A stretch of 64,000 bases of DNA from Neonectria sp. B-13 (taxonomy: Eukaryota; Ascomycota; Sordariomycetes; Hypocreales; Nectriaceae), in contig NOKP01000007.1 of the NCBI GenBank assembly GCA_002682825.1, positions 806,001 to 870,000 of the forward strand, in the 5' to 3' direction. A program made the translations under genes and the position numbers. Below are positions 42,052 through 53,461 of this stretch, piece after piece (positions within the stretch are counted from its first letter, which is position 1; each line of letters begins with the position of its first letter). Below the pieces are notes generated by a model. That model had not been told where the DNA came from and ran no database searches. It saw only the letters and a list, made by a program, of their open reading frames with translations.

Positions 42052-43923
42052 TCAACCCCGTGGCAGATCTGACCAGGCGTCGTTAAAGTACTCCGATTCG
42101 AACATGATATTCTCGTCAAATAATGGGTTCCTGTTGGCACTGTCCTCGTTTTTTTGGGACACAAATCCTGAGTCGGTGCTTCCATATCCAACATGCTTTC
42201 CCATGGGGTGTCCTCTGATCTGCCAACCTGCCATATTTTGAGAAAATTGAGATGGCAATGAAGGTGTCGATAACATAGACTGGCTCTCGTTCTGGTTCAT
42301 CGGCATTGACGGGCTTGATAGCATAGGTCGAGTCTCGACCTGACTCATCGGCATTGATGGACTAGACAGTAGAGACTGAGTTTCGGCCTGAGTAATCGGC
42401 ATCGTCAGGTTGAGGCCATGGAAGGAAGGGGTATAATCTGGCGGCTCCGGGGTGTTCTGCGACAGCCCAACGTCGATGTATGACGGCATAGGCTGTCGCG
42501 GCACAAGCGCATGCTGCGGCGGAGCCGGGAAATAGTTGACTGGGACGTCTCCGGCAAAATCCGAATTGTGAGAGGGAAACTTCTGTGTATGAGCGGTAAG
42601 GATCTTCGACCGTGAGGGCCCTTGACCGTTGTTGGTGCCTCGAGGCTTTTGCGACGTGCGTCGACAGACCTTCTCGTTTCGTTTCCGTGCCCCGTCTCCT
42701 CTGATCGCGCCGGGTGGAGGGGCGAACTTGGGTACTTCGTCCGATGAACAGAACACGCTGTAGAGTATCCTCGTTTTCCTCCGCATCGGCCAGTCTTGCC
42801 TGTAGACGCATATGCTCAGCTCCTTGAGGTGCTCGTAAAGATCCTTCTTGGTGGGAAGTTGGGTATAGCACCGGAGGCACACTGCCTCCCCCTCGTGCGC
42901 TTCGTCTGTCAGGTCCTTCTCCGTCCAGTGCTCGACGTCCTTGCAATGCCCGCATTCCGATTTGCACTTGGATTCGGACTTGTGGGTTGCACACCTGGCC
43001 AAGTACCGCTGGTTCTGGCGTTGTGAGTTTAGACCTCTGATCAGGCCGTGGTCGCTGATGGCGTGGGCGACGATGTGGGAGATCTCCGCTCTTGGTTTCC
43101 CACACGAGGTCCATGGCTTGTTGATGTACTTGTACGGCTCCTGGAGGTAGAAGAAGCAGTACTCACACGAATTTTCGAAATCCTCGTCGACGAGTTCTCT
43201 GATGACCTGAGTGATCATTTTTGGATACGTAGGATGGTTGGCTGAGGTTTGCTGGCCCACCGGAGGGGGAGCCATCTTCCTCCTTCTTGAATCGCATTGC
43301 TCGTCATCGTTACTATCTGACTGTGTTCGACATCTCGACCATGATCGCTTGGTTTGACCAGAAGTTGGTGCGGGCGCAGATGCAAGTGTCGTGCAGGCAG
43401 CGTTCTCCCCGGCAGTTGACGACGCCGGTAAGAACTGTCCTAAGACGTCTATGATATCGTGGACGCGTTTCTGCTTTCTCGGGGTAGGTTCCCACGGCAC
43501 GGCAACGCCGGGACCGAGTGGTAAGCTTGGTGATCCCTGCATCCAGTTCCGGACATTGACGCACTGCGCGTCCTCAGGAAGCTCTTCGGGGACCTGGTCA
43601 AAGTAGTTGACCCAGTCCATGTTGTTGTAGACCTCGTAGCCTTCATTCCACCGTGTCAAGTCCGTGTTGAGACTTGAGTTGACGGCCTGGGAATCGGGGC
43701 CCTCATCGGTCGGCGGGTCTGAGGAGGAGGAGGTGTGGGCGTTGAAGGTGGAAGGTCCGGGGGCGAAGAGATCGACGTCACCGCGGTCGCCGTGAGGACG
43801 GTGGGAAAGATTCATTTGAAACCATATCGTCGACTGGAAATCTGGCGCTGAGGACTGGAAGGATGGCGACGGCGACGGCTTCGGGTTGAGGCTACAGGGC
43901 GTTGATGGCGAGGGGTTTGTCAT
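42052..43923 (-). CDS. Cys-rich zinc-finger-like protein, possible transcription regulator, single exon
   Basis: 623 aa, uninterrupted. The N-terminal 240 residues are polar and disordered-looking. Residues about 253-372 are Cys/His-rich: CEYCFFYLQEPYKYINKPWTSC, then HIVAHAISDH, CATHKSESKCKSECGHC, and CLRCYTQLPTKKDLYEHL ending in C. This order (a CPF/Y-type block with RDP/K-like text, a SCxG block, HxxxxxH, then CxRC...F/LxxHL...C) is that of a broad group of fungal C2H2-like proteins of unknown function. A basic segment follows. Residues about 525-575 hold three imperfect copies of a Ser/Pro/Met unit (LLSSPSMPM, MLSSPSMPM, MLSTPSLPS). The C-terminus is acidic-aromatic, like an activation region. 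Function is inferred, not shown; an earlier or later start Met (for example residue 37) is possible. Confidence 0.78.
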   Translation of the reverse strand: MTNPSPSTPCSLNPKPSPSPSFQSSAPDFQSTIWFQMNLSHRPHGDRGDVDLFAPGPSTFNAHTSSSSDPPTDEGPDSQAVNSSLNTDLTRWNEGYEVYNNMDWVNYFDQVPEELPEDAQCVNVRNWMQGSPSLPLGPGVAVPWEPTPRKQKRVHDIIDVLGQFLPASSTAGENAACTTLASAPAPTSGQTKRSWSRCRTQSDSNDDEQCDSRRRKMAPPPVGQQTSANHPTYPKMITQVIRELVDEDFENSCEYCFFYLQEPYKYINKPWTSCGKPRAEISHIVAHAISDHGLIRGLNSQRQNQRYLARCATHKSESKCKSECGHCKDVEHWTEKDLTDEAHEGEAVCLRCYTQLPTKKDLYEHLKELSICVYRQDWPMRRKTRILYSVFCSSDEVPKFAPPPGAIRGDGARKRNEKVCRRTSQKPRGTNNGQGPSRSKILTAHTQKFPSHNSDFAGDVPVNYFPAPPQHALVPRQPMPSYIDVGLSQNTPEPPDYTPSFHGLNLTMPITQAETQSLLSSPSMPMSQVETRPMLSSPSMPMNQNESQSMLSTPSLPSQFSQNMAGWQIRGHPMGKHVGYGSTDSGFVSQKNEDSANRNPLFDENIMFESEYFNDAWSDLPRG

Positions 43924-46333
43924 TGTGAGATTTATATATCGCTGGCGTTAATCGCTGGCGTGGGGATCGTTGGCGGGATCAGGCTGAGTGATGGCGGATG
44001 GGCACGTCGCCGGCGGATAAGATGGGATGGGGTGACAACTCGAGGATAGAGTTGTCTCCCGCGACTGCGCGCGCCAGGAAAGGATCAGAAGGTTGATGGA
44101 CCTGGAGCCTCGTCTCGAAAGAAGGCAACGGCGTTGGCGTTGTTGACGAGGAGGAAACAAGGCGGTCGGAGACGGGGACGGAGACGGAGACGGGCATGAT
44201 GGAGGTATTTGGCTATGCCAGCTTTGGTCGGGATGCGAAGAGCTGTCCTTGGCTGCCCAACTTGCCTTAAGCAAGCCATCTGGGCGTCTGACCGGCGACG
44301 AGTGACGGCCTGCAGACTCAAGTGCGCACTCCAGTGCAGAGCCAATCCTCCGGGCCTTTGTCAGCATGATTGGCGTCCAGTCCATCCACATGCTTGAAAG
44401 TGCAATTGTATTTTCAACTCACCCCCGCACCTCTGAGCTCCAAGCCTCCCCAGAGTCGTCGGGCACGGAGGCTGCAGGCAGAGTGGCAGAGCCGCCAATC
44501 GCTGGAGGGCCTGTGGTTGATCGGGATGCCTGGGCTCTGCAGCAGGTGAACCCGAGGCTCTCTCTCTCCAGGCCTCGAGCATCATCCCAGGTCACCGCTC
44601 TCAGAGCCATCTCCTCCTCAGGGCTATCTCCGCGAGCATCCATCCCATCGGTTGCCCGACGAGGAACTCTGCAAGGTTGTTCCCTGCGACTCTTCGATCG
44701 GCACCCGCGATTGAGGCCCAAGAATGTGTTCCCCCAGACATGAGCAAGCCGGGCTCCAGGATCTTCCAAAAACCCTTCCATCCAGTCTTGTGATGGCAGT
44801 TGCTGCAGTAGCCTCCATGCAACCAGCTGCCCGTCAACCAAGTCCATCCATTCACTCACGACCTCTTGTTCCCCGACCGTGAGGCCCGCCTCGAACAAGC
44901 CACGTCAGCGAGCATCACCACTTTGCCCCCCGAAGGCCAAGGTTGTGTATCCCACCGCCGCGTTGACGCCTGAGTCTGTTTCAATCAACGTGCGAATAGT
45001 CGACGAAGTGCACTGCTTGCCCTGTGTTTTGCATTCTGAGGCTGCCGGGGTCGTCGTCCGTTGACCATATCCACTGGACCAAACCGTTCCGTGCGCCGTC
45101 ACCGGCCCGCCCCGCTCTTGAGTCTTGGCCCCCGACATAGCCTCACCGTTGTGTGCCAGGAGCGTATTTCCGAGCCAAGTTCCGAAAACAGCCGACGCGA
45201 GAACTCAACGAGGCGAACCATGTTGCGAACCATCCAACCTTCAGTCACGGGAACACATCGGCATGCTCCGCGGGTGTGGCGTTCCTGGTGCTCGTGCCAG
45301 CTCTGCCGACGTAATCCGTGAGTCAGGGTGGTCGACTGCTTCAGCCGAGGATTTGTTTGGTGGATGCGCATCATGAAAAGGGACAATCAGAAAGGGCCAT
45401 CGCGATGGACGACCGATGGCGTAGCGATTCTCGTGATGTCATCGTCGACACGTGTGCGGTGCACATTACCAGCGTAGGTCCAATGGCATATGCCGTTGTG
45501 GCGTTCGAAAACATCCCAAATCGCGATCTCAAAGAGGTCTGGTTTAGAGGCAGACAAAACGGCGGCACACTGGGGTTTTATGCTGCGAGCCGCGACGACT
45601 GCAACTTCAAGCGGCAAGCAAGGCAAAGCTCAATTGGCATCGCGAAGAGCACGCCAACAAGGATTATGCTAACAAACTTGTACTTGGGTTGAAAATTGGA
45701 TTATGCTGGGCAAGTCGCAAATGGAAAAGGATCAGCATGGCATGTTGGACTCGGTGTGGACGAAACGCTCTGACATTTTTCCAGTTGCTGCTCAAGTTAA
45801 CAGGTCACTCTGTAGTCTAATTACCGGCCTACGTAAGGTACTGATCGCCAAGAAGGATGCATCAAAAGCAAAGTGATAGAACGATCAACAAGGGTAAAAC
45901 AAGGAAAGACACTTTTTTATAGTAAAACCAACAACTCGACAACTGAGCGAGGAGGGCGAGGGGCTCTAGGACACACCGGGGTATCATTCAATCTGCTCTT
46001 TACAATCTTTGATTGACCGCCAACAGGGTTGCAGCAGTTCAGTCTTGAGTTCCTCCCACACCTTGACATAGATTTCGAACGTTCTACTTTCAACATTGAA
46101 TCAAGAGCACAATACTAAGAACGGCAACCTATTAATGACTGATTCTACCGTATGAGAGTTGAGAACTGAATAACGCCTGTCCAAGACTTCGCCCAGCAGG
46201 ACCCAATGCCTTGTAGGCACCGTAACAACCTGGCATCGCTTGCCCTATCAAACAAAGACATATTGAAAGTTGCTTGATGTCGTCACCGTCCTGCTGATGT
46301 TACTCGATAAGATAGGGTGACCCTTATTCAATC
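43924..46333. other. Intergenic
   Basis: Promoter of the zinc-finger-like gene at left. Open frames at 44419-44898 (-) and 45318-45692 (+) have no domain and unlikely composition. No gene supported. Confidence 0.5.
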
Positions 46334-46869
46334 TCAACTCCTTGGATCTCGACTCCAGGAAGAGTTCCCCCTGTATGATGCCTCAAACGTAATATTGTCC
46401 AACCAACATGTACCCTCGGGGCCGCTGCGAAGTATCGTAGCAAGGTTAATAATCTCGGGCCATTTGGGAAGGAAATTCCATCGCCTTTTCTCTTTGAGCC
46501 ATCTGAGCAGATCTTTGATTGTAGCCACATCGTTCGATGACATGCCTGAAGTCGGCAGAATTGATGCTCCTCATGGGAATCCTGGCCAAGAGAAGGCTGG
46601 GGTGCTTTATACATTAATCTCGAAGCATTTTGGTTGTCCGGTTAAGGCTTTTGATTACTACCCACCGGAAGGTGCCATCCTGGGGGATGATACATTCCTG
46701 AGCGATCCAGGCCCGATCATATCCGTAAATGGGCAGCGAGTGCCTCCCATTCCTCTATCGCTAGTGATTGGGCACTGGGGAGCTGCAGGAAAACTTCTAT
46801 TCGCCCACTTTCCACATCATTTCGGAACAATTGTTTCGAGCCGTACTCTTTATTCGAAAGCCGGTACAT
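46334..46869 (-). pseudogene. Broken HET-domain relic (middle of the HET domain)
   Basis: Three minus-strand pieces in three different frames read like one decayed protein. Frame one (46869 to about 46740) ends in AQSLAIEEWEAL. Frame two (about 46735-46660) continues YGYDRAWIAQECIIP then FRW. Frame three (46543-46334) ends with RDPR just before a stop. HET domains have a W-x-A-L ... R-x-W-x-x-Q-E ... W order and then a DPRDK-like motif, which this follows. A 197-codon plus-strand frame over the same DNA shows no motif and is probably antisense. Moderately supported; no intact start or end is visible. Confidence 0.4.
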
Positions 46870-47372
46870 GGTCTCTAGGAATGCAGGTGAGTGTCGAAAA
46901 AGTAGTGTGAAGATTCTGGACTAGAAACCAGCATTGAAGGAGAGTTTGTGAGAAATGGGTAGTGTGCTCAAACTGTGATGGATATTTAATCTCGGTATGT
47001 TAGGTCAGAACTTCATAGAAAAACGCTTCGAGAACAGACAGGACAATAACAGGGTGACTATATTCTTGGGAATCTCTTTTGACAAGAAGCTAGCTTGTGA
47101 GTACCAATGTGATAGTTCAGAAGTGGCAAGCTGGTTTGTTTGAGTTGTGACCTGTCCTTTGTTTTTACGATCACCCCCGGCTGCTTAGGCACCCATCCGT
47201 CCCTCCATGTAAGACTTTCTTATGCTGTCTTATGTTCATTATAATGAATTGACAAGACTGTGAAAGTAAATAACCCCTGAAGAGAGAATAACGCCATGAC
47301 GTTAAAGATAATCCTTCCCGCTTGTTAGTGACGACACCATAAGCTAATTATACAAAACGAGGACGACAAAGT
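46870..47372. other. Intergenic
   Basis: AT-rich spacer between the HET relic and the 3' end of the receptor gene. Nothing recognised. Confidence 0.6.
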
Positions 47373-48821
47373 TCATTGCCTGTAAGACCTCTCTTCCCTG
47401 GTGGAAGATGTCTGATATCCCCAATCATCGCGCCTCGGGTCGGTAGAGACACCAGAGTCGTTAGGCAACGGTTCTGACTGGACGTGGACCTCTTGCGCAA
47501 CAATGATGCCGACACTGACATCGGGCTCTTTCGTGCTTGTGCTCTTCCCATCTCCATCCTCCGGTAGGATATGTTCGTCACTGGCCCACGCCGTGACCTG
47601 CGCATTTGAGATGGGGTGACGGCTTGCGCCTCTTTTACGGCTCGTGTTGAACTTGCTGCCGGTCGTGGGATTGCTCGTCAGTTGATGGCTCTCTCTGGTG
47701 GTTGGTGACGTTCTGCTGAATAGCGCGCTTAGTCCGATCTTGCTCGCGCCTCGGCGGATTAGCGGCTGGATGATCGGCAGGTTCGTCACGACAACCGAGA
47801 CGAATGTCTCACGGCATGCCCAGGCGCTGCCTGATATGGCACCATCCAGCCCAGCCTAGAAAAGCCCCCTGGTTAGCTAAGAAGAACTGTCTCTTGTTGA
47901 AGGCTGGTCTTACCGTGGATATCACCACGGCTCGGATCGTGCTGGCCATGATGACGAAGACGGCGCCGCTGAATAGGACCATAAGCGTGAGCTTTTTGCG
48001 CAAGCTAATGTTCACACCCCATAGCAGCTAGAATTGAGAAAGACTTCGGTCAGTCACGAAGTCGGGGCGAAGAGATAATGCTTGCATTACTAACCGGTAA
48101 TGGAATAGATAGTAAATATAGATCGGTCAGGATATTGGGTATCACGACAACCAACACGTATGCGGGGGAGTTCGTCGGGCGGCATAGCGTCCCCGGGTCT
48201 GGGTTAATCTGCCAAAACTTGCGTGTGGGATAACATGAGAGGAGGATCGTGAGCGCGACGACTGTGTAGGTAACAGCGAGAAGGATATAGGCGATCCTCA
48301 CGCGCAATTTGAGTTGTTGTAAGCCGGATCTGTAATACCATGCTAGTTAGAAAAGAAAGGCGGGGACCCTGTCTGAAGATTTCACGTACGTGAGTCGCGA
48401 GTAGAATGATGTGACGCAAAACTTGAGTGCCCAGAGGATGAAGGCGTATAAGGACCAGCCAATGACCTGTATCTTGGAGCCCCATTGACGGTTGTAGTAT
48501 TCCTGAGAGTCTGGGTCGATTGCTGCACGTTGTTCATCGTTGATGTAGCTGTTGGTCATGCCCTGGAACTTGGCACCGACCAGGTATGCAGCTACTACTT
48601 CCGCGGCGAAGACGATCTAATAAACCCACGACGAACACCCAACATGTCAGCCCGAGAACAGAGAAGAACAACTGGTTCTTGACACTCACCCCCGTCAACG
48701 GCATCAGGTAGTCGTCCAGCTGCCAGTTCGAGGGCCCGGCCTGCTGCCATCGCACCGAGACCCTGACGGCAATCGTCACTAAGCCAAGCGAAAGGAGAAT
48801 AAACTGCTCTTCAATACCCAT
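47373..48821 (-). CDS. PTH11-like / rhodopsin-domain integral membrane protein, 5 exons
   Basis: Exons 48821-48690, 48616-48390, 48329-48095, 48027-47914 and 47855-47373 give 396 aa, all joints in frame. Seven hydrophobic helices can be followed: FILLSLGLVTIAV; IVFAAEVVAAYLVG after DDYLMPLTG; VIGWSLYAFILWALKFCVTSFYSRL; IAYILLAVTYTVVALTILLSC; YVLVVVIPNILTDLYLLSIPL; LTLMVLFSGAVFVIMASTIRAV; and ETFVSVVVTNLPIIQPLIRR. WQLDDYL near helix 2, FYSRL, the CYPTRKFWQ loop and the LP after helix 5 are hallmarks of the fungal rhodopsin-domain (SAT4/PTH11-related) family. The polar 130-residue tail is cytoplasmic. Such proteins are candidate surface receptors, but the ligand is unknown. It lacks an N-terminal CFEM domain. 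The divergent neighbour is a GMC oxidoreductase about 1 kb away. Confidence 0.9.
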
Positions 48822-49851
48822 GGCGAGGGACGTGGAAGGCCGCGAAGAGTAATTCGAGAGAAGAGAACTGAAGGAGCGTGTGGGGGGGAAGGGAAGTAAG
48901 ACGGTGTTGGTATAGTCAAATATGTTGGTTCAGATGAATTTTATGGACTGAAGACCACGCTTTGGCCTGCCTGGCCTGAAATTCCTTCGTCTCCGAGTAC
49001 TACATACTGAGTTGCGTATCATGGCTACGCAGGCTCGTGCGGATCCGCAATGTGTAGAACGTGCTCATCTTCCATCGCTAGTAAGTATGCTTGGCCTCGA
49101 CAGAATGGGCCCGTTCCTGCAGGCTTATCACACCGATCTAGAACAAGGAGAGATTAACGGTAAGTGGGGCCGAACAACCCCAGATGCTTGTAGGGGGGAC
49201 TCTGAAGAGGCTAAAGATTTGCCCCTCCACGGACGTTGCGAGGCCAGTGCGAGTCGGACATGACTTGAATCCCTGAATCTTTGAGGCCGAATGAAACCCT
49301 GCGTTGGTTGCAGATATTTCGGCTTCCACGTATTGCCAAGGAACCCCCCCGCAACGCTTGTTCCGCATTCCGAAGGCGTCAGTTCATTCATACAAAGAGA
49401 CCGATCATGTCAGAACTAAAAGGTAGGAAGCGTTATAGAAGCAGGTAGTCAGAAGGGGAACCACTGTAGACTCGAAGGTAGGGGTGGTGGTGTTGTAAGA
49501 TTAATCTCTAAAGTCCCTATAGCTTGATAGAAACGCCCTAGTTTATAGACGTCTCCAGTGTTTCGCGCTCTGTGAGGCGTCTCTTCGCTGGTGCCCATTT
49601 GGCACGTGACATATCCTTGAATGCGAAGTTCCTCTTCGTCCGTCTTACCCACCTCTTCGTCCGTCTTACTTACCTCTTCGTCCATCTTACTCACCTCTTT
49701 GGGAGACGTCTTACTCTCCTCTTCGTGAGATATATAACTTAATTATCTGAGAGGGCGCTATTCCGCGGCCTTTTGTCTTGCAACTAAAGCAACTGATCCG
49801 TCTTCCAACTGAAGCCCTTTTGATTAAACACCTTGTTCGCACAAATCTATC
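48822..49851. other. Divergent intergenic region, receptor and GMC oxidoreductase promoters
   Basis: About 1 kb between divergent starts. It holds a 21-bp tandem repeat (see separate entry) and an 81-codon minus frame across it with Asp/Glu-rich heptads, probably a by-product of the repeat. No other gene seen. Confidence 0.6.
49632..49718. repeat. 21-bp tandem repeat, three copies plus a degenerate fourth
   Basis: Units start at 49632, 49653 and 49674 (CTCTTCGTCC[GA]TCTTACYYAC), with a diverged fourth up to about 49718. On the minus strand each unit contains GAG followed by a 5' splice-site-like GTGAGT, GTAAGT or GTGGGT. It lies about 150 bp upstream of the GMC oxidoreductase start. Confidence 0.85.
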
Positions 49852-51683
49852 ATGGCATCGTCGACTTTTGATTTCGTCGTTGTCGGAGGTAAGTTCCGTT
49901 GTTGCTGGTCCGCGATAGCGTCAAGCGCCCAGGTCTTGATTGACACCGACTTCCCTTATAGGTGGCCCCGCTGGCAGTGCCGTCGCCGTCGGCCTTGCGC
50001 GTTCAGCGAAGAAACCCAAGGTCCTCCTACTCGAGGCAGGAGGAAACAACGACGACCGGGATCTCCGCGTTGATGGACAGCGGTGGCTGACCTTCATGAA
50101 CAAAGACCTGAATTGGGGTTACAAGACCACACCACAGGAGCACTGCGACAACCGTGAGCTGGACTACTCGCGGGGGAAGGGACTGGGCGGCTCCAGCGCC
50201 ATTAACTTCGGCGTCTACACCGTAGGCGCGAGGGACGACTACGAAGAATGGGCACGCATCGTTGGCGATGACGCTTACCGCTGGGACAAGATCCAGCCCC
50301 GGTACAAGACCCTGGAGAAGTTCCACGGCGAGCTCCCGTCCGGCATCGACTCCAAGTACGCCGCGCCCAAGGCCGAAAACCACGGTACCTCCGGACCCCT
50401 CAATGTCGGATTTGCAGCCGAGTGGGAGAAAGACCTGCCGCCTATGCTCGATCTCTTCGAGGACGCTGGCTTTCCTCTGAATCAAGACCACAACTCGGGT
50501 AACCCGATTGGCATGTCAGTCCTGGTTAACTCCAGCAACAAGGGCCTCCGCTCGACGGCCCGCGACTTACTGACACCCGTACCGGAGAACCTAACCATCA
50601 TTACCACATCCCCGGTGCAGCGGGTGATCTTGGATGGCAACAAGGCCGTTGGCGTCGAGTCCAACGGCAAAAAGTGTTAGTATTTCCTTCAGGCGTCGGC
50701 GTAGACTGGGACCGCTAGCTAACGCAATCATCGCAGATCTGGCTTCAAAAGAAGTCATTCTATCAGCTGGCTCTTTGGCGAACCCCAAGATCCTGATGCA
50801 TTCTGGCATCGGTCCCCGAAAGCAGCTGGAGGAGTTCGGGCTTCCTGTCGTCAAAGACATCCCGGCCATCGGACAGGGTCTGCGTGATCACATGTTCTGC
50901 CCGCTCGTCTACAAGCGCAAGGAAGGCGACACGGCGCGGGCGCCGTTTTACGGGGACCAAAAGGTAATGGACGAGGCGCTGGAGCAGTGGAAGCGCGACG
51001 GGACTGGGCCCTGGGCCAAGTTCGCCTGCGAGCTAGGCATCGGCTGGTTCAAGCTAGACAAGCTCGTGGCATCAGAGGAGTTCAAGGCGCTTGCGGCTGA
51101 AGAACAAGCCTACTTGACCAAGCCGACGGTGCCGCACTACGAAGTCCTCACGCATTTCCCTATCCACTGGTTCATCCCTGGGTTTCCCCAGGACAGCCTC
51201 AATTGCTCGTGCATCCTGGTCTTCTACTACAACGCCCAGAGCCGCGGCGAGGTCACACTGCAGTCCGCCGATCCAGATACGCCACTCAAGTTTGACCCTA
51301 AGTTCCTGTCCTCGCCGTTTGACCGTCGTGCGGCCGTCGAAGCGCTGCGTGACGCTTTCCGCATCGCCAAGCACAAGGGCTATGCCGATAATAACGAGGC
51401 AGTGATTGCGGGACCCCAGGGAGACTCAGACGAGGACTTGCTTGCCTACTGGAGGCAGACAATCTCCTCGAGCTGGCATATGACCGGCACGGTCAAGATG
51501 GGCAAGCCTGAAGACACTGATGCCGCCGTGGACAGCGACTTCCGCTTGATGGGCATTGACAACCTGCGTGTGGCAGATATGAGCGTCGTTCCCATCTTGG
51601 CTAGCTGCCACGTCCAATCCGTTGCCTATGTCACGGGAATGACCTGCGCGGAGAAGCTCATTGCCGAGTACGGGCTCTCCTAG
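49852..51683 (+). CDS. GMC-family flavin oxidoreductase, 3 exons
   Basis: FAD-dependent oxidase or dehydrogenase of the glucose-methanol-choline family. Exons 49852-49888, 49962-50675 and 50737-51683 give 565 aa. The N-terminal dinucleotide fold FDFVVVGGGPAGSA is formed across intron 1, followed by VLLLEAGG. GKGLGGSSAINFGVY is the family's FAD-binding signature, and VILSAGSLANPKILMHSGIGP is the second GMC signature. The C-terminus holds the catalytic His region SSWHMTGTVKMG and the ASCHVQS stretch, where His is the second catalytic position. No signal peptide, so probably intracellular. The substrate (choline-like, alcohol or aryl alcohol) cannot be told. It is divergently placed with the PTH11-like receptor gene. 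Confidence 0.92.
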
Positions 51684-53461
51684 GCGGCACTTGGAGAGAT
51701 CTGCAAACCCCTGCCTCGGCATCTCAGCTCTCAACGGCGCGCCAGAATGTACTATGTAACCACACATAGCTAGCATGAATCAGAACCGGAATGATCAGAG
51801 TTTCAATAGCGTTAGCTTGAAGACAAGAGCCCGAAGACTCCACGTGGCGATCGTCCCTATTTCCTTTTCTGTGCTGATCTTGAAGACTTGTACGACGTAA
51901 ACTAATCTAGCAGGGATACTCCATGATTCGCAAAGCCGAAGCCTCTCCGGCAGCTCAGGCTTCAGGGCAGGCTTATCTTGTCCAAGCTTTGTTTAACCAC
52001 TTATTGCCTAGCAGGGTGTCAGCCTTAAACCGATGAGAGTTTAGCTCCAGGAGTCCAGAACCGGGAACCTCCCGGGTGTTTCGGAGTTGCATTTAGCTGG
52101 GAAGGTTCGGATGAAGCATCGCCGGAGCCTTCTCGAACACCGCATTGACCTCGTTGATGCTACCCTTGTCGATGAGGAATCGGGAAACACGAGGAGAAAC
52201 CGGATACTCAGGAGACATAGATCCGTGCGGGCGATGCACGAATTCTGTCCCATGACTCAGAGCGGTTGAACTTTAATCTTGTGAAGTTGTGCCTCCAGGT
52301 CATTGCGTCTTGCACGAGATTCCAAGGGTTGACTCGGATTGTCTTCCCCATCACGTCAATTAATTAACAATTGAACAATAGATTGCGAATACAGCCTAGT
52401 TATTAGACCAAAAGGTTTCAGCGAACCAGAACGTGTGACCCCGGTTGCTTGGATTCTGGCTCCATGTTCCCTGTAATCAGTATTGGACGCTAGAATTTGA
52501 GACCTGGGGGCTTGGGTTGGTTGAAACACGAAGCCGGAGACGTTGGGTTTGGTATCCCACATCCAGCGTTTGGATTTCTGAGATTGATCCTTTCTGGACG
52601 CAACAATGCTGGAGTGAACATATTTTCAGGTTGTCTTTGTAAATAAGAAAATAGACATCATCTTTGAATAACCTCCCGGGACCGAGGCAGATGCCTCACC
52701 TTTTATGATGGGTCCATATTACCCAAATCAATTCCAGCTCGGGAGACAAGCTCACTTTCTGTCACTTGGCATGACAAATTGCCCTTTTCGTTTCAGACTG
52801 ATTAGTAGTTAAGACTTTATGGAACGAAGCTCTAGAAAACCTGAGACCATGTTGGCAGCAATAGAAGAACTTGTTATGGTTGAAATCCCGGCGAAGCTAT
52901 GATTTTCCGTTGAAAAGAGCTGCCCCTGAAAGGTCCATACTCGAGTTACCTACACGTGGTTGTGTCAGTTCCTAAGGTCAATAGTCTTAGCCGTCTTCAT
53001 GAAACGCCAGCTTTGTACGCAAGGTTTCGATAATTCCATGATTATCTAGTAGAAAGGAAAATAACTAGATGCCCGCGTACCCTACTTCTTTCACATTTTC
53101 GTGATCATGATCCCTTCATCAATCAGCGCCTGAGTGACTTTAGCTAAGCGCTGAATATTTCTAATGGAAACACATCCTAGTTTGCTAGGAAAGTCCGAGG
53201 TTGTAGACCAACCGAGCCCTCAGTTCCGCTTTCACGAAATGATTGATGCTTGAATAATCCCCGCTCTCTGGGAGTCATCGTCTACACTGGAATTGAGTCA
53301 CAGGGGGGCGTTCGACCTTGCCTAAAGCGATCCCGATCACTTGAAGCTTTCTCAAAACTTCTCGATCTTCGCTCGGATTTCGTGTAATTGGTCGAAAGCC
53401 TGGGTAATTTATCTTGGATGAGGAAGGAATCTTGACATGACCGGTCGCCTGACTCGCTGGT
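51684..53461. other. Intergenic, AT-richer, no gene seen
   Basis: 3' flank of the GMC gene and unannotated DNA. No frame with a recognisable domain. A T-arm-like hairpin near its right end is described under rejected items. Confidence 0.55.

Noticed and set aside
44419..44898. 159-codon minus-strand open frame upstream of the zinc-finger-like gene
   Set aside because: No recognisable family, and overlaps other frames of equal length. Could be chance in GC-rich DNA.
46317..46910. 197-codon plus-strand open frame
   Set aside because: The protein-like signal is on the opposite strand (HET relic). The plus frame lacks recognisable motifs.
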